Origin: Syntrophomonadaceae bacterium
GTDB lineage: Bacteria > Bacillota > Dethiobacteria > DTU022
DNA length: 15,112 nt
Direction of reading: 5' to 3'
Assembly: GCA_007127255.1 (NCBI GenBank)
Contig: SKZS01000080.1
Location: 1 to 15,112 of the forward strand
The notes under the pieces are model-generated. The model did no database searches, had not been told where the DNA came from, and saw only the letters and a list, made by a program, of their open reading frames with translations. Shown here one piece after another: positions 13,719 through 15,112 of the stretch. Positions within the stretch are counted from its first letter, which is position 1. Each line of letters opens with the position of its first letter. The position numbers and the translations under genes are program-made.

Positions 13719-13900
13719 TAATTGGGACAGGGAGAAGTATCTTGTTATCTCATTTTTACAGTGCCCTCTCAACCATACCTTTGCTTCCTCCCAGTACCCC
13801 TGCCAGTTGTCTAATGTTTGTTTTTTCAGCATCATAAACTCCCTTAACTTAGCATGGCACAGAAAGAAAAAAAAGGACAAGAGAAACGTCCCTTTGTCCT
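13719..13900. repeat. Relic of a palindromic repeat element between AOR and CPBP genes
   Basis: Two related units, GGGACAGGGAGAAG near 13722 and AGGACAAGAGAAACGTCCC from 13874, lie in the same orientation at the edges of an otherwise empty gap. Their GGGACA/CGTCCC style resembles the dispersed palindromic repeats common in clostridial genomes. On the minus strand a short frame from 13832 with an AAGGGAG site runs through the gap into the AOR 3' end; it is unrecognised and may be the tail of a mobile-element gene. The alignment of the units is by eye and loose. Confidence 0.35.
13866..13900 (-). terminator. Intrinsic terminator of the second CPBP gene
   Basis: On the minus strand AGGACAA and TTGTCCT (13900-13894 and 13880-13874) pair across a 13-base loop and are followed by a run of eight or more T. 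It begins 14 bases after the CPBP stop codon. Confidence 0.75.
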
Positions 13901-13913
13901 CCTTCTGTACTGC

Positions 13914-14795
13914 TTATTGAAAAAGCTCTTTCTGCAACAGTTCTTCCGGTCTGCCGAAAAAGAAGATAATCAGGTTAATGATTGCCAAAACCAGGAAACC
14001 GGCCAGACCCATCACACCTGTAAGCAGCGGTGTTGATCCGGTAAGAGGCATAATGGCCAGACCGGCCACAGCATTTAAGGAGCCATGCAGGATTGCTGCG
14101 GCAATAACACTGTTGGCTTTTATGGTTATATAGCTAAACATCGGGGAAAGCAGGATACACCACATCGTCATCATGAATACCCCGGCAATTTCAAAGCCCG
14201 GGTAATTATGGCCCATTAATATCAGGGGCGCATGCCAGATGCCCCAGATAAAACCGATAAAGATGGCAGACTTCCAGAACCCGGCGGAAGCTGTTTCCTT
14301 CAACAAAAAGCCTCTCCAGCCAAGCTCTTCACCAAAGGCAGCAATGGCGTTGATAGTAGGCCCCGCAATAATTCCCTGTAAAAGCATTAGCCAGAACATG
14401 GCGACTGGTGAAAACGGCACTTCGTCCATCATATCTTCTGTGACAAAGTCACCAAGGTACTCAGTTAAACCGACCATTTCAGAAGAGTAGCTTACCCCGG
14501 GCAACAATAAGCTACCACCGATTGTAGCGAAGGTAATTAGAACAGGTAGCCCCCATGCCACCAGGAGCCACTTGTTTATATTTGTATTAACTCCATAGGT
14601 CTTCATAACCGGTTGCTTGTATATAAACTTTTGCACGATTATGGTGCAGAGTAGGGGAAAAAACATATATATTATGGCAAAAACCAGGGAAAATGGGGTG
14701 CCCCATTCCAGGCCGGATAAATAAAAAAGCCCTGCTGCAGTCCAACTGATGAGGAGGGTTAGGCTTATAAAGATAAATATCTTTTTCCTGTCCAT
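13914..14795 (-). CDS. CPBP-family intramembrane glutamic protease (second copy)
   Basis: 293 residues with about eight hydrophobic segments and complete CPBP/Abi motifs: EELGWR with Glu156, Glu157 and Arg161; IWGIWH with His188; and LHGSLN with His237 and Asn241. It is longer than the copy at 5216-6025 because of an acidic loop around 105-127 between membrane segments, and the two proteins are only distantly alike outside the motifs, so it is not a recent duplicate. Such proteins are membrane proteases with mostly unknown substrates. The ATG at 14795 has AAAGGAG eight bases upstream, and a strong terminator follows the gene. It stands alone and is convergent with the AOR gene. Confidence 0.88.
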   Translation of the reverse strand: MDRKKIFIFISLTLLISWTAAGLFYLSGLEWGTPFSLVFAIIYMFFPLLCTIIVQKFIYKQPVMKTYGVNTNINKWLLVAWGLPVLITFATIGGSLLLPGVSYSSEMVGLTEYLGDFVTEDMMDEVPFSPVAMFWLMLLQGIIAGPTINAIAAFGEELGWRGFLLKETASAGFWKSAIFIGFIWGIWHAPLILMGHNYPGFEIAGVFMMTMWCILLSPMFSYITIKANSVIAAAILHGSLNAVAGLAIMPLTGSTPLLTGVMGLAGFLVLAIINLIIFFFGRPEELLQKELFQ

Positions 14796-15112
14796 TTTTA
14801 TGACTCCTTTAGGTTCTGCCTGTATTATGTCAATTTCTTATAGCAGAAAACAATGGTTTAAATTCGGCGGAATAAAAAATATTTCCTTCTAATTATTGAA
14901 AAGGCTGTCTATCAACTACTTTTCAAGTTCGGCAGGTATATCATTTGAAGCACCCTTTTTTAGTTTATTATTCAGGAGTATTTATCAACCATGTATATTA
15001 TAGCAGGGCCGGGATAAAAAATCCCCTCCCGAAATGTAGTTTCAGTTTGACTCGGTTATACAAACCTGATTGCAGCTCTGGTTCTGCCTGGTTTAGAACT
15101 TTTCCCAGCATC
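14796..15112. other. Right-hand region without a convincing gene (317 bases)
   Basis: Mostly AT-rich DNA upstream of the second CPBP gene. A short hairpin GGGAT/ATCCC lies near 15012-15026. On the minus strand a frame is open from the window edge to a stop at 14998-15000, about 37 codons with no recognisable domain; it may be the end of a gene lying outside, but its length is within chance. Confidence 0.4.

Noticed and set aside
5216..14795. The two CPBP proteases as a duplicated or immunity system
   Set aside because: They are dissimilar outside the catalytic motifs, 8 kb apart on opposite strands, and no bacteriocin-like gene is seen near either.
14812..15090. GGTTCTGCCTG present twice (14812 and 15080)
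   Set aside because: Eleven bases is too short to call a repeat without genome-wide counts.
14998..15112. Minus-strand frame open to the right edge
   Set aside because: About 37 codons can be open by chance and no domain is visible; mentioned only as a possible gene end.
1..15112. CRISPR arrays, tRNA or rRNA genes, known riboswitches, complete insertion sequences
   Set aside because: No regularly spaced repeats, tRNA-like cloverleaf, rRNA-like conserved sequence, riboswitch core or intact transposase was recognised by reading.

Overview
The window looks like chromosomal DNA from an anaerobic, Gram-positive-type bacterium, most likely a clostridial or Peptococcaceae-like member of the Bacillota. 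This is inferred from strong AGGAGG-type ribosome sites, several TTG/GTG starts, moderate G+C, short intergenic gaps with compact promoters and intrinsic terminators, and the gene content: a tungsten-type aldehyde:ferredoxin oxidoreductase, an iron alcohol dehydrogenase, a URO-D-like methyltransferase relative, DUF166, and encapsulin with encapsulated ferritin. No rRNA, tRNA, CRISPR array, phage gene or intact insertion sequence was seen.

Layout. 1-1596 (minus): a URO-D superfamily protein followed by the N-terminal part of a GltS-like sodium symporter that runs off the left edge. They are probably one operon, with a strong promoter and a leader hairpin at 1642-1664. 2022-2804 (plus): a double-hotdog acyl-CoA thioesterase-like protein. 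2922-4081 (minus): an encapsulated ferritin followed by the encapsulin shell, closed by an intrinsic terminator. 4082-4479: a 398-base divergent control region with nested inverted repeats. 4480-6025 (plus): a small flavodoxin-like protein and a CPBP membrane protease. 6107-6733 (minus): a CBS-CBS-ACT protein. 6983-8514 (plus): a DUF166 protein and a LUD-domain protein with a Cys4 tail. 8571-9464 (minus): a ureohydrolase (agmatinase family). 9769-9930 (plus): a 53-residue Cys/His-rich small ORF with a CxxxCxxC motif. 9988-10464 (minus): a DUF427 protein. 10669-13707 (plus): an iron-dependent alcohol dehydrogenase followed by an aldehyde:ferredoxin oxidoreductase. 13708-13913: an apparent relic of a palindromic repeat element. 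13914-14795 (minus): a second CPBP protease. 14796-15112: no convincing gene.

How the genes may work together. The ferritin/encapsulin pair is a complete iron-storage nanocompartment. The shell keeps the Trp and Tyr positions that bind flavin in the Thermotoga shell, and a flavodoxin-like gene is transcribed divergently from the same control region, so a reductive iron-release partner is a reasonable hypothesis. The alcohol dehydrogenase and the oxidoreductase form a tandem pair that could interconvert acid, aldehyde and alcohol with ferredoxin and NAD(P)H. Most other genes appear to be single transcription units of housekeeping or unknown role. I did not find a clearly new multi-gene system. 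The best leads are the iron compartment with its control region and flavodoxin, the small Cys-rich ORF, and the divergent active sites of the URO-D-like and alcohol dehydrogenase proteins.
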